Shown piece by piece: positions 8,760 to 17,228 of a stretch of 64,000 nucleotides of DNA; the stretch's first letter is position 1, and each line of letters opens with the position of its first letter. The notes beneath the pieces were generated by a model, which saw only the letters and a list, made by a program, of their open reading frames with translations, did no database searches and had not been told where the DNA came from. The position numbers and the translations under genes are program-made. The stretch spans positions 1-64,000 of the forward strand of contig NZ_QNVT01000009.1 of assembly GCF_003385515.1 (NCBI RefSeq), in the 5' to 3' direction. This stretch comes from Chryseobacterium pennae (GTDB lineage: Bacteria; Bacteroidota; Bacteroidia; Flavobacteriales; Weeksellaceae).

Positions 8760-8781
8760 TCTGTTTTATGTTTTAGCCTGA

Positions 8782-8811
8782 AAAAGCTCACCATAGAAAT
8801 GATGAGCTTTT
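8782..8811. terminator. Bidirectional terminator
   Basis: AAAAGCTCA pairs with TGAGCTTTT around a short loop, with A and T runs on either side. It lies between the convergent SDR gene at 7929-8759 and the leftward gene ending at 8834, so it can serve both. Confidence 0.8.
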
Positions 8812-8833
8812 CGTTTATGGATTGCAGTTTATT

Positions 8834-10147
8834 TTAATTCTTCTGAAGATCTTTCTTTTTTACCAGCATAAAGTTATCGTTTGCTTCATTTTTTTCAATG
8901 TTATACCCCTCAGTTAATTCGAGAACCCAGCCGTCGCCTGATATCTTTTCACCCTCTATCCTGACAGGATTAGATATTGAAATCTTATCCCAGTTTGGGC
9001 TCATTAATGCACCATTTTCAACAGTCAGAATCCCCCATTTATCTGTAACTCTGATAGTAGGATATACGGTTCCTTTATCTTCAATAGGAATTATATTTTT
9101 TGGATCGAAAGAAACGTTCATCTTTTCGAATTTTATTTCAAAATGAGGACTTTCTATCAATTTGGATTTATATTCAGCAATAAGCTTTTTCTTTTTTTCT
9201 TCCCTCTTTGTCTCTTCTTCGGTAATTATTCTTCCGTTGTAATGATCGGATATTTTTGTCACCGTATTATTTGAACGATCCGGAATAGTAATATTGAATG
9301 CCTTAATAAAATAATCTGTCAAATCCGTTTTTCCCGTCATCTTTTTATTCCAGTTTTTATCTTTATTATAGAGTAAGTATCCATAAACAGGCACTGTGTA
9401 GTAAGCAAATGATCGCACAAATGTTGCATTCTTAAAAAAATCATTAATTCCATCAACTAAAAAAGCTTCGGACTGTGTTTTATTTCTTCCACCTATGATT
9501 ACTCCTGTAAATTCTGCCATTCCTTCATTGAGTTCCAAGAGATTTTCACTGACGTTAGAACCATTATAAAGGTTATGTCTGTATTTCCTGAAAGTAAGTG
9601 CATTCGTAAGATGTCCCTGTAATTCTTTTTCTGAAACAGATTTCAAGGCTTTTTTCAAGGCTTCAAGTTCTAACCGGAGATAAACTCTACCTTCTTTCTG
9701 ATCCAGGTGATTGTTTTCAGCATTGCTTAATTCAAAACCCAATGATGGCTGTATACGATGAAAAGACTCATGGGCAAGCAAACCAACTCTGTTATATTTA
9801 TTTTGAGGGAGAGGAAGCATAATCATTGCCCATCGTTTTCCATTCCAGTCTACTGCAGTATTCGCAATATTAATTTTATCTGGTAAAACTCCCGTATAAA
9901 CATTTCCAGCTGCTTTTAAAATACCATTTTCATCAGCCTCATTGGCAAAAATTGCTCTTGTCTTTGGGTTAATTAAAAGTATTGGGCCATAGAGATCTTT
10001 ATTCCAAAGTTCTATATTCTTTTTAGACTCGGTTTTAAGTTCATTATAAAAGTTTGAAATACTATCTAAAGAAATCATATTTTTTTGCCCCGTTAGATAT
10101 TGTCCCAATAGAGAAAACAGTATGATGAAAGTAAAAGTCTGCTTCAT
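8834..10147 (-). CDS. Secreted protein with HExxH metallopeptidase-type motif
   Basis: This protein of about 437 residues has a signal peptide (MKQTFTFIILFSLLGQYLTGQ) if the ATG at 10147 is used; the longer form needs a GTG and puts charged residues first. Near residue 137 it contains AHESFHRIQ, an HExxH zinc-binding motif, with a downstream acidic helix (LNEGMAEFTG near 216) that could supply the third ligand, as in gluzincins. The C-terminal 80 residues form a beta-rich domain with no known match. It stands alone between terminators. Its substrate is unknown. Confidence 0.65.
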   Translation of the reverse strand: MKQTFTFIILFSLLGQYLTGQKNMISLDSISNFYNELKTESKKNIELWNKDLYGPILLINPKTRAIFANEADENGILKAAGNVYTGVLPDKINIANTAVDWNGKRWAMIMLPLPQNKYNRVGLLAHESFHRIQPSLGFELSNAENNHLDQKEGRVYLRLELEALKKALKSVSEKELQGHLTNALTFRKYRHNLYNGSNVSENLLELNEGMAEFTGVIIGGRNKTQSEAFLVDGINDFFKNATFVRSFAYYTVPVYGYLLYNKDKNWNKKMTGKTDLTDYFIKAFNITIPDRSNNTVTKISDHYNGRIITEEETKREEKKKKLIAEYKSKLIESPHFEIKFEKMNVSFDPKNIIPIEDKGTVYPTIRVTDKWGILTVENGALMSPNWDKISISNPVRIEGEKISGDGWVLELTEGYNIEKNEANDNFMLVKKKDLQKN

Positions 10148-10256
10148 GGTTAAGTTTTTCAGTTTCACAGACTACCACCTATTACAGTTATTGTAAGTGT
10201 CTGTACCACAAATATAATAAATTACAATTCTTATTTTAATCTGATGATTTTAAGAA

Positions 10257-10288
10257 TATAAAAAAGCCTTAGAAATCAATCTAAGGCT
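10257..10288 (-). terminator. Terminator of the thermonuclease gene
   Basis: AGCCTTAGA pairs with TCTAAGGCT around a 6 nt loop. On the minus strand the stem is followed by a T run. It lies 12 nt past the stop of the gene ending at 10300. Confidence 0.8.
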
Positions 10289-10299
10289 CTTCATTATTT

Positions 10300-10824
10300 T
10301 TAAACATCTTTTTTCATTTTCACTTGGATTTTAGATGCTTCCATTTTCTTCTTTTTTGATTGCTCCCGTTTCGTCTTTCTGTATTCCCAGGGAGCAATAG
10401 CATGAACATCCTGCCAAAGACCCATCTTTTTCTGTTGAGCCTTTTCCTGTAGTCTCCCTAAAGAATCATCTTTAGAATAAGAGAAGTACCACCACCCCAT
10501 TCCTGCTTTTATCAACTCTTTTGAAAGGTATTTATCCTGATCGTAATATACCTTGGCAATAGAGCGCCCATAACGGTCTGTACTGGTTTCAGTAAACTTA
10601 ATTGTTTTCCCAAACACCTGGCTGGATGTGAATTGCTTGGCATTTTTCCCGAAAGCCTGTCCATTTTCCGGACAATCAACATCTGCCAATCTGAGTTTTT
10701 TTTGTTTATTCCCTTTTAAAAGGACGGTAATGGTATCTCCATCTGAGATTTTAATTACTTTTCCGCTTGTCTGTGAAAACAGGATTGCAGGGAAAAGCAA
10801 GCTCATCAACATTAATCGTTTCAT
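10300..10824 (-). CDS. Thermonuclease (SNase-like) family nuclease
   Basis: With the start at 10824 (MKRLMLMSLLFPAILFSQ, a signal peptide) the protein has 174 residues; the longer frame adds a Cys-rich leader that is not protein-like. The SNase fold follows: KISDGDTITVLL near residues 23-34, then the conserved LRLADVDCPENGQAFG, TDRYGRSIAKVY and ELIKAGMGWWY. These carry the Arg, Asp and Glu residues of the active site. It is predicted to be an exported Ca2+-dependent nuclease cutting DNA or RNA. A TATATTTG element lies just upstream of the ATG. Confidence 0.88.
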   Translation of the reverse strand: MKRLMLMSLLFPAILFSQTSGKVIKISDGDTITVLLKGNKQKKLRLADVDCPENGQAFGKNAKQFTSSQVFGKTIKFTETSTDRYGRSIAKVYYDQDKYLSKELIKAGMGWWYFSYSKDDSLGRLQEKAQQKKMGLWQDVHAIAPWEYRKTKREQSKKKKMEASKIQVKMKKDV

Positions 10825-10910
10825 GCGGCAAATATAGGGATTAAGGAGAAATAAAATAAAGGAAGCTGGAGGATGGAAGCAATGAAGTTCAAAGCACATA
10901 CCAGTGAAAA

Positions 10911-11636
10911 CTACTCTCTTATTTCAATTTTGAATTGAGCTTTTTCTAATAAATAAACAAGTGTTTCAAAATAATATTTACTTGTATTTTGAATGATAAT
11001 ATCAGTATTATCAAAAATTATTGCTGTATTGATCTCATTGTTTTTAACTATATCAATTAAAAAATCACCTAAAGAATCTAAATTACTCCCGAAATAACCT
11101 CTCTTACCAATTAATTGCTCTCCTAAATAATAATACAAATCTTCATCACTTTCAATTAATCTACCGTCAATGTATACTTCATTGATATTTTTAACTTCAA
11201 AAATATTATGGTTCCAAAGATAACAAGCTGTAAGATAAGCTCCTTTTATTTCTAAATTTTTAATCTTAATCCAATCAATCTCAATACTATTATTCCAATT
11301 ATAGAAAATATCAACAATAAATTGATTATAACTATCGCTTAAAGCACTTTTATGATTTGACATAATAACTTCCAAAAATATCTCTTCAATATTATCACGT
11401 TCTTCAAGTAAATAAATATAATCTGTAGTGAATGTTATTTCGTACAAACAAAAGGTAATGTTATTTCTACTTTCAACATAAATACTTAATTTCCCATCAT
11501 CTTCAATTTGGTCTAAAATGTCTTGTCTATAAGCTTTATCAATCTTTAAAAGTAATTTATCTTGAATTATATTTTCATTCCTTTTTAAATTGATATAATT
11601 GATTCCACAATATTTACTATTTAGCTCTATTGTCAT
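10911..11636 (-). CDS. Barstar-like immunity protein with N-terminal extension
   Basis: The last 85 residues of this 241-residue protein resemble barstar: YIDGRLIESDEDLYYYLGEQL, then GYFGSNLDSLGDFLIDIV, matching the barstar pattern of an IDG strand and a GxNLDAL helix. The first 150 residues form a beta-rich part without a family name, shared with the paralogue at 12294-13013 (YLTACYLWN in one, YCSSCRIWN in the other). Barstar-like proteins neutralise RNase toxins. No toxin gene is seen nearby, so this looks like an orphan immunity gene in a cluster of four leftward genes. Confidence 0.7.
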   Translation of the reverse strand: MTIELNSKYCGINYINLKRNENIIQDKLLLKIDKAYRQDILDQIEDDGKLSIYVESRNNITFCLYEITFTTDYIYLLEERDNIEEIFLEVIMSNHKSALSDSYNQFIVDIFYNWNNSIEIDWIKIKNLEIKGAYLTACYLWNHNIFEVKNINEVYIDGRLIESDEDLYYYLGEQLIGKRGYFGSNLDSLGDFLIDIVKNNEINTAIIFDNTDIIIQNTSKYYFETLVYLLEKAQFKIEIRE

Positions 11637-11720
11637 TTATTTTTTATTTATTTCGTAAACTTTCTTAAATACCTATCTGTGGTTCATCAATATCAATCAA
11701 TTCATAGAAGAGATGTTTTT

Positions 11721-12218
11721 TTAAAAACCGGATGTCCACAATTGATTATTTAAAGTAAATCGACCCAATATAAAATCATCAGGATAATTTTCAAATCCTC
11801 GTTTCTGTTTTAACTCGTCAATAATTTCATCAGCTTTGTCTTCATCTAAAAATACACCAATAACTCTCTCATCATCTAAAAAAGTATGAATAGTATAAAT
11901 ATGACTAACCTGAAAAACATATTGTAAGTTCAACTCTTTTATTGATTTGCTGCCCTTACTAATCACATCTTCTTTCGTTAAATAATCCCGCCCAATTTCT
12001 CCCACAACACTATTGAATCCATTTTGCCAATGAATCGTATTTAATTGATATTTCCGGACAATAACTCCCTCAGGATAAGTGCTAAATCCAGGTAAAGTCA
12101 ACGCATTTTCTTTTGCTTTTTCAAGCAATCCTATATCATCAAAATACCCTAGAAATTTAGAAGCCGTGTGAGTTTCATCTGTCTAAATATGCTCCAGTGC
12201 ATATACAAAGTAATTCAT
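11721..12218 (-). pseudogene. DUF7336-like tandem-domain gene with a premature stop
   Basis: From the ATG at 12218 the frame reads MNYFVYALEHI, a TAG at 12183-12185, then TDETHTASKFLGYFDD and on without interruption to 11721. The protein would hold two copies of one small domain: the first ends LPGFSTYPEG, YQLNTIHWQNGF and the second ends RGFENYPDDF, FTLNNQLWTSGF. The start of each (VYALEHI and VFQVSHI) also matches, so the stop interrupts the first repeat's first strand. Restart at the TTG at 12128 would leave one and a half domains. It sits among barstar-like immunity genes. The function of the domain is unknown to me. Confidence 0.75.
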
Positions 12219-12293
12219 AGTGTTATTTTGCGAACAAGATACCATTTAAAAACATAATGGTTTAAACAAAACATGGGACAACTTCATAAATAT

Positions 12294-13013
12294 CTAAGCC
12301 AATACAAAAGCAAGATTTTTATATTCTTTCCTAAAAGCTTTATCAAGATATTCCCACTCTCTGGAATTGATTGATCGTTTAAGATTTTGATAATTTTTAA
12401 GTCTGATAATTGTATCTGCTTCAACCCTATTGACGATTGTCCCCAATCGATCTTCAAAAGTATAGGAATCATGCCCGAGATAGCCTTTAGATCCTAATAA
12501 TACGTCTCCCATTAAATTAAATAAGTCTATATCTGATTTTACCAGATCCAAATCCACTTCATAAAACGTATTATTAAGCTTGTCAGTTCCCGAATTCCAG
12601 ATTCTGCAAGAAGAACAATATGCATCTTTTTTATCCTGATCTAAGCTTAAAAAATCTATTTCCTGATTTTTTGACCAGGCTGAAAGAATATCTATAACAT
12701 GTTGGTTGTAATCATTTCCATCATACCGCATAATAGGTATTCCTCTAGCTGTAATATGATTTTCCGTTGCAGTTGCATCCTCTATTCTAAAATGAAAATC
12801 ATATAAAAGCTCCTCATTTCCATATTGATCAGTGACTTCAATAGAAAAGTAAACAATATCCATATAAAAATCGTCCCAATCTATATCTTTGCTTACATAC
12901 GAAATATCATTTAAAACAAATATCTTTTCAAAACTATGATTAAAAGATTCCATTTTAATCTGTAAAGCTTTACAGATCATCAAATCATTATATTTCACAC
13001 TTACAGTCATCAT
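12294..13013 (-). CDS. Barstar-like immunity protein, paralogue
   Basis: From the ATG at 13013 this has 239 residues; the longer form starts with TTG and overlaps the upstream gene. It mirrors the gene at 10911-11636: an unnamed beta-rich N-part, the YCSSCRIWN motif near residue 145, then a barstar-like end (FYEVDLDLVKSDIDLFNLMGD, GSKGYLGHDSYTFEDRL). The Asn-Leu-Asp core of barstar is changed here to HDSYTFED, so the inhibitor surface may differ. It lies 11 nt downstream of the 94-residue gene, which suggests one transcript. Confidence 0.65.
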   Translation of the reverse strand: MMTVSVKYNDLMICKALQIKMESFNHSFEKIFVLNDISYVSKDIDWDDFYMDIVYFSIEVTDQYGNEELLYDFHFRIEDATATENHITARGIPIMRYDGNDYNQHVIDILSAWSKNQEIDFLSLDQDKKDAYCSSCRIWNSGTDKLNNTFYEVDLDLVKSDIDLFNLMGDVLLGSKGYLGHDSYTFEDRLGTIVNRVEADTIIRLKNYQNLKRSINSREWEYLDKAFRKEYKNLAFVLA

Positions 13014-13024
13014 ATCACTTATTA

Positions 13025-13309
13025 TCAATATTTTAATTTTGAAATACAACTTTTAATCTGTTCTTTATAAACTTCTATATCAACTCCCTGAATGGATGGA
13101 AAATTATGCGATTTGGCATCAAAATAATAGGCTACTTTTTCCAGAAATTCATCTTCATTTTCTTCTAAGTACCGGGTAGCCTCTTCTATCGATTCCTGGT
13201 TTATATAGTCTTCCGGACCTTTAACATAAAAGCCTTCATTGACTTCATCATTTTGAAGTGCTTTTTCAAGAGCGGGAAGATATATTTTATAAAAATCATG
13301 GGATCTCAT
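13025..13309 (-). CDS. Small acidic hypothetical protein, first gene of immunity cluster
   Basis: This has about 94 residues from the ATG at 13309; the longer frame needs a TTG. It is acidic with helices such as YLPALEKALQNDEVNEGF and ESIEEATRYLEENEDEFLEKV, and no cysteine except in the final helix. I do not recognise a family. It is the most upstream of four leftward genes that include two barstar-like proteins, so an immunity or accessory role is possible but only by position. Confidence 0.6.
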   Translation of the reverse strand: MRSHDFYKIYLPALEKALQNDEVNEGFYVKGPEDYINQESIEEATRYLEENEDEFLEKVAYYFDAKSHNFPSIQGVDIEVYKEQIKSCISKLKY

Positions 13310-13495
13310 ATTTTTAATTTTTAAAGATGGGGATGACAAAATTCGGTCATGAGCTATGGAAAAAATAAAAAAATAAAAAAAAGTCCAGTTATTCTAAATC
13401 CATGGTTATTAATCAAGTAAAGTTAACAAAAAAGTTTCTCCAAAATTTAATTAAAAATTATCCTTTAATTTATTTTTTTATTTCAAAAAGTATTG

Positions 13496-13503
13496 TACCT
13501 TTG
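13496..13503 (+). promoter_or_regulatory. Promoter -7 element of the tRNA operon
   Basis: TACCTTTG is an exact match to the Bacteroidota TAnnTTTG element. It lies 44 nt before tRNA-Pro in A/T-rich DNA, the expected place for the tRNA-Pro/tRNA-Arg promoter. Confidence 0.7.
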
Positions 13504-13547
13504 CAACCGCAAAAACGAAGTAAAATTCGTTATTGATGACCTTTCAT

Positions 13548-13622
13548 CGGGGCGTAGCGTAGTCCGGTCATCGCGCCTGGTTTGGGACCAGGAGGTCGCA
13601 GGTTCGAATCCTGCCGCCCCGA
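13548..13622 (+). tRNA. tRNA-Pro (anticodon TGG)
   Basis: The acceptor stem CGGGGCG pairs with CGCCCCG. The anticodon stem CCTGG/CCAGG holds the loop TTTGGGA with anticodon TGG. The T arm has GGTTCGAATCC. CCA is not encoded. The RNA is followed after 18 nt by tRNA-Arg and probably shares its transcript. Confidence 0.95.
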
Positions 13623-13628
13623 CTTTTT

Positions 13629-15284
13629 TCAAGATTTTAAGGGTGCGTAGCTCAGCTGGATAGAGCATCTGCCTTCTAAGCAGACGGTCAAAGGTTCGAA
13701 TCCTTTCGCGCTCACTTCATGGTCATCAGGACTTTTAAAGTTCTGATGACTTTTTTTTTGCCCCTCTAATCCCCTCTTACTGAGCTTGATAAGATTTAGA
13801 AATGCATTTGAAATTGGTGTTCGAAAGTTCCTGCCGTCAAACTCCAATTTATTGTAGTAAATTGAACCGGCAATCTTCCTTTTATCTTCTACAGCCGCTT
13901 CTCTGTATCGGTGGGCTATATTTGAGATCCCTTCTAATGCCAAAGCTAATTTACCCGGAATGTCATGATCCTTACCTGCTTTTGTGAGCCCTCTTAAAGT
14001 TTCTTCCAGCTCATCAATTTTAGTCTTACACTCAGTTTTCACAGCAGCATAATCATCCTCATCAAGTTTCTCTGTTAAAAAGAGATCCCGTGCTTTGCTA
14101 AGCTTTTTGTTGTGAGCCTCAATTTCATCAACTAAATACTTTTTTTCTTCATCCACATTAGCACAGTACTTCTTATAATTTTTTAAAAGAAGTACTTTTA
14201 GCACATTCCTGTACTCAGGCAAAATTTCATACTCACGAAGTTCATCAATAAACTTGTCATTTATCTCCTCAGAGTTATGCCTAAATCCACATTTAGAGTT
14301 GCAATGGTAATAACTGTAATGTTTTTTTCTTCCCTTGGAGCGGCTTGCAGTGAGTGTATTCCCACAACGTGGACAAATGAGAATTCCTCTTAATGGAAAA
14401 TGATCGGTCCGTAATACCCTATTCTCTCCAATATCAGGTTTGGCTTTCCAACTTTTCCCCTCTAGCACGCGTTGCACTCTCTCAAATAATTCATCGGTTA
14501 TCAATGCCACGTGCCTGCCCTTTACATAGTGCGCTGCTTCATTTTCGAATTCGGAGATATAAACCTTACCTGTATAAACAGGATTACGCAAAGCAACCAT
14601 AAAAGCGTTTCTGGTTAGGTCTTTCCCCTCTCTTTTATTCATTAGAACTCGAATATGCTCTGATGGCAGTTCTCCTTTTGCAATCTCCTCGAACGCCCAG
14701 ATGATATTTTCAGCTTCGGGGTGTTTTACCCCAATATATTTTGTACCATCCTCGGTACACCTATTCACATAACCATATGGCGGAATGCCCATAATACGTC
14801 CCTCTTTTCTGGCACGCCGCATACCGTAAAAAACATTTAATGCTCTTCTATCGTTTTCCACTTCTGGAGTAGACAAATAAATTGCCAGTACGATTTTATT
14901 TTCGGGTATTTTAAGTTCAAGAGGCTGTTCAATTGCTTGCGGCTCAACATTCAGCCCTTCGAGAATACTTATCATACTATAAGCATCACCTGCATTGCGA
15001 CTAAATCTATCCCATTTTGTAAATAACACCAAGCGAGGTTCCCTATCCTTTGTCCGTCTCTTTTTAAGGTTTTTTAAATATTTAGACCATTCAGGGCGTT
15101 CGAAATTTTTTGCCGAATGATCTTCAAAAATGATGTTGTCAACAACAATTCCATACTTTGCGCAATATATTTTTAGTCTTTCGGCTTGGTCTCTCTGGGA
15201 ATATCCCTTATCTGCCTGCTCGTCTGTCGATACACGGATATATAAATCAGCAATTTTACTGTTTAAGGTTTTTTTCATGTACAA
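13629..15284 (-). CDS. Large serine recombinase, C-terminus reading through tRNA-Arg
   Basis: This 551-residue protein has the serine resolvase domain first (LYIRVSTDEQADKGYSQRDQ near residues 14-33 with the catalytic Ser; FTKWDRFSRNAGDAYSM near 87-103), the recombinase domain (YVNRCTEDGTKYIG, RNAFMVALRNPVYTGKVY), a zinc ribbon (LICPRCGNTL, then CNSKCGFRHN) and a coiled coil at about 375-440. The resolvase, recombinase and ribbon order is that of phage- and element-borne integrases. The last 40 or so residues are encoded by the antisense of the tRNA terminator and tRNA-Arg (AKGFEPLTVCLEGRCSIQL), so the native end was probably near GLEGQKK and the tail was gained on integration. Confidence 0.9.
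   Translation of the reverse strand: MYMKKTLNSKIADLYIRVSTDEQADKGYSQRDQAERLKIYCAKYGIVVDNIIFEDHSAKNFERPEWSKYLKNLKKRRTKDREPRLVLFTKWDRFSRNAGDAYSMISILEGLNVEPQAIEQPLELKIPENKIVLAIYLSTPEVENDRRALNVFYGMRRARKEGRIMGIPPYGYVNRCTEDGTKYIGVKHPEAENIIWAFEEIAKGELPSEHIRVLMNKREGKDLTRNAFMVALRNPVYTGKVYISEFENEAAHYVKGRHVALITDELFERVQRVLEGKSWKAKPDIGENRVLRTDHFPLRGILICPRCGNTLTASRSKGRKKHYSYYHCNSKCGFRHNSEEINDKFIDELREYEILPEYRNVLKVLLLKNYKKYCANVDEEKKYLVDEIEAHNKKLSKARDLFLTEKLDEDDYAAVKTECKTKIDELEETLRGLTKAGKDHDIPGKLALALEGISNIAHRYREAAVEDKRKIAGSIYYNKLEFDGRNFRTPISNAFLNLIKLSKRGLEGQKKSHQNFKSPDDHEVSAKGFEPLTVCLEGRCSIQLSYAPLKS
13641..13714 (+). tRNA. tRNA-Arg (anticodon TCT)
   Basis: The acceptor GGGTGCG pairs with CGCGCTC including two G-T pairs. 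The D arm is GCTC/GAGC, the anticodon stem TCTGC/GCAGA holds CTTCTAA with anticodon TCT, and the T arm is AAAGG/CCTTT. CCA is not encoded. The serine recombinase gene reads antisense through this tRNA from the right, so its 3' side is the likely integration site of the neighbouring element. Confidence 0.95.
13722..13759 (+). terminator. tRNA operon terminator
   Basis: GTCATCAGGACTTT pairs perfectly with AAAGTTCTGATGAC apart from a G-T pair, followed by nine T. It closes the tRNA-Pro/tRNA-Arg transcript. The opposite strand of this hairpin is read as codons by the recombinase frame. Confidence 0.9.
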
Positions 15285-15472
15285 ACAGTTTTAAGGTTAT
15301 AAACTACTGAGCCAACATGAATCATTACTTCTGTAAATAATAATTCGTTAAGGCGCTCTATAACGCCATGTTTTTGCAAATAAATTTGCTGAAAACTAAC
15401 AGGGGTCTTCTCTTCATAAAGAGGATCTCTGACAAACATATCAGCTGTCCTCATGGTGACACCTTTTTTCAT
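15275..15472 (-). CDS. Small hypothetical protein overlapping the recombinase start
   Basis: This has about 65 residues from the ATG at 15472 (MKKGVTMRTADMF); the upstream extension is hydrophobic and looks non-coding. The stop overlaps the recombinase start by 10 nt, so the two are translationally coupled. No family is recognised. It could be a recombination directionality factor or a regulator of the element by position. A TAACTTTG element lies upstream on the minus strand (15561-15568). Confidence 0.55.
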   Translation of the reverse strand: MKKGVTMRTADMFVRDPLYEEKTPVSFQQIYLQKHGVIERLNELLFTEVMIHVGSVVYNLKTVCT

Positions 15473-15579
15473 TGGAAAAATTTTTATGAATAATTTTATG
15501 TGGTTAACAAGCTGCAACAATTAACTGAATGTTAATAGATTACCAGCAAAAACAATATAACAAAGTTACAAAAAAAAGG

Positions 15580-15798
15580 TTATTCCGGCGAGAAGTATTC
15601 TTTGATTGTGATCCGGGTTAGGGCATATAAAATCTCTAGCATTTCCCTCGCCTCCTTTTCGCTAACTTCTTTTCCTGTCAAACGAATCGTCTCCAGGAAA
15701 TCCTCAATAGGAATTTCATCCAGCTCTATAAAAGTGGATAATTTCAACATTTCAGAATTGATCGTTTTTAGCTTTTTTGAAGATGTTAACTTTGCCAT
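15580..15798 (-). CDS. Small acidic hypothetical protein of the element
   Basis: This 72-residue helical protein has a basic N-terminus (KLTSSKKLKT) and an acidic middle (ELDEIPIEDFLETIRLTGKEVSEKEAREMLEILYALTRIT). No known family is visible. It lies upstream of the recombinase pair on the same strand. Its promoter region holds an inverted repeat around a CAACTTTG element at 15815-15839, so expression may be regulated. Confidence 0.6.
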   Translation of the reverse strand: MAKLTSSKKLKTINSEMLKLSTFIELDEIPIEDFLETIRLTGKEVSEKEAREMLEILYALTRITIKEYFSPE

Positions 15799-15814
15799 AT
15801 AACAACAATTGCCT

Positions 15815-15839
15815 CATCTCGCACAAAGTTGCGTAGATG
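15815..15839 (-). promoter_or_regulatory. Inverted repeat over the promoter of the 72-residue gene
   Basis: CATCTCGCA pairs with TGCGTAGATG with one bulged base around a 6 nt loop. The sequence CAACTTTG, close to the Bacteroidota -7 element, lies inside it on the minus strand. The position 17 nt before the start at 15798 suggests an operator for the recombinase transcript. Confidence 0.4.
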
Positions 15840-15988
15840 GAGCTCTAAGGTAGCATATGGTGCGGATCTACGTTGGAAGAAGGTACGGAGGTGTAACGAA
15901 AGTCCTAAAGTTTCCTATAATAAGGTAATTTTAAACTGAAATCATCAATCCACAGATCTGGAAATTTATATACCACAACTAACTACGA

Positions 15989-17089
15989 TCACTCGTTTTC
16001 TCCTGCAAAATCATTTATTTCCATTGCTAAACAATCAAAGTTATTGTCAATCATAATAGTTAATGTTACAGGCATTTGAACTACCTGCCATGCTCTTAAC
16101 ACATGATCATTCCAATCGAAATCTAAGATACGGAAATCTTTATTATTTGAACTGTAATAGTCGTGCTTATCAATAAAGACTTCAATACCCAAATGCATAT
16201 CTGCTTTAACATCTAATATATATTCCGTACCTGCAAGCTTTTTAACCGATAAATTCTCATAATCATAGAAAACTTCTGTAATTTCTTCAATAGTTGGCGC
16301 ATCCTCAAAGTTTGAAGTATCAAAAGTCCAATTTCCCAACTGGGCGCCGATTAGGATCTCCTCCAAAAATTCGTCAATTTTAGTTCCCATTTTTAACTCC
16401 CAAAATTCCTTATCTCTAAGCCTCGCCTCAACTTGGCTAGCATGCTCCAAGTAAATTTTGGTAAATACTTCATTAAAAACGTGAAGATTCTCGTACACAC
16501 CAATTGAATCTGCTGGTAAACTTTCGTTTTCCAATTCATAAGCTAAATCATCATGAAGTTTAATATTGTCAAACAGAAAGTCTTTATGGTTAGCAGTAAT
16601 GAATCCAACTTCTGGAGATAAAACAATGTCTGCGTTTTCCTTTGGAACTAAGGACTTGACATTTTCCCATATAAGGCAATCACGGTATCCCTTTTCGTTG
16701 GCATTAAATGGCTTTTTAGTTTGCATAGCTTTACGGGCCAGAAATCTATGAGAAGTTTCTGGATAGTCCAGTATAACAATATTGTTTTCCTCAATTATTC
16801 TCCTTAACCGCGCTTCATAAGCTTCACATGTTGCCAGCACTATTTCTTTAGTTAAAGGACTTGCGATTTTTGTTTTTCCAAGTTTATTAAATTTATCGAT
16901 TTCCGAACTTACATCGCTACCTGCTTTTTCCAATCGCTGTTTGTACTTATTCAATACTTCATCAATTACCAAATCTGGTATAAACAATTCAATTTCTCCA
17001 TTTTTGGAGCTCGACAATAAAATAATGAAGCTTGGACTAGCCATTGCGTAATCAGCAATTATTATGTTAGCGTCTAAAATTACCTTCAA
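15989..17089 (-). CDS. PIN-domain protein (DUF4935 type)
   Basis: This 366-residue protein starts with a PIN nuclease fold: LDANIIIADY (Asp at residue 6), LVIDEVLNKYK (Glu near 43), then KGYRDCLIWENV (Asp near 137) and ITANHKDF (Asn and Asp near 172). These are the four acidic metal positions of PIN ribonucleases. The C-terminal 180 residues resemble the extension seen in DUF4935 proteins. The only start is a TTG at 17089, because no ATG is open upstream. It lies 139 nt downstream of the ATPase operon on the same strand and may be its fourth member or an independent RNase effector. Confidence 0.8.
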   Translation of the reverse strand: MKVILDANIIIADYAMASPSFIILLSSSKNGEIELFIPDLVIDEVLNKYKQRLEKAGSDVSSEIDKFNKLGKTKIASPLTKEIVLATCEAYEARLRRIIEENNIVILDYPETSHRFLARKAMQTKKPFNANEKGYRDCLIWENVKSLVPKENADIVLSPEVGFITANHKDFLFDNIKLHDDLAYELENESLPADSIGVYENLHVFNEVFTKIYLEHASQVEARLRDKEFWELKMGTKIDEFLEEILIGAQLGNWTFDTSNFEDAPTIEEITEVFYDYENLSVKKLAGTEYILDVKADMHLGIEVFIDKHDYYSSNNKDFRILDFDWNDHVLRAWQVVQMPVTLTIMIDNNFDCLAMEINDFAGENE

Positions 17090-17228
17090 TTTTCTTTGTT
17101 TTAAGATTTCATAAAGCTAAAGTAAAGCATTTATTCCATATCAATAAGATGAATTCTATGAATCGCACAATCTTTTTATTCTGAACAAAAGAACTGGAAT
17201 GCTCTTATAAAATGGGGAAACCCGACAA

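Noticed and set aside
10825..10899. Longer start of the thermonuclease
   Set aside because: It would place a 25-residue Cys/Pro-rich leader before a perfect signal peptide.
13483..13668. 61-codon leftward frame with GAAGFEPATSWSQTR-like sequence
   Set aside because: It is the antisense of tRNA-Pro and part of tRNA-Arg; such peptides are a known artefact.
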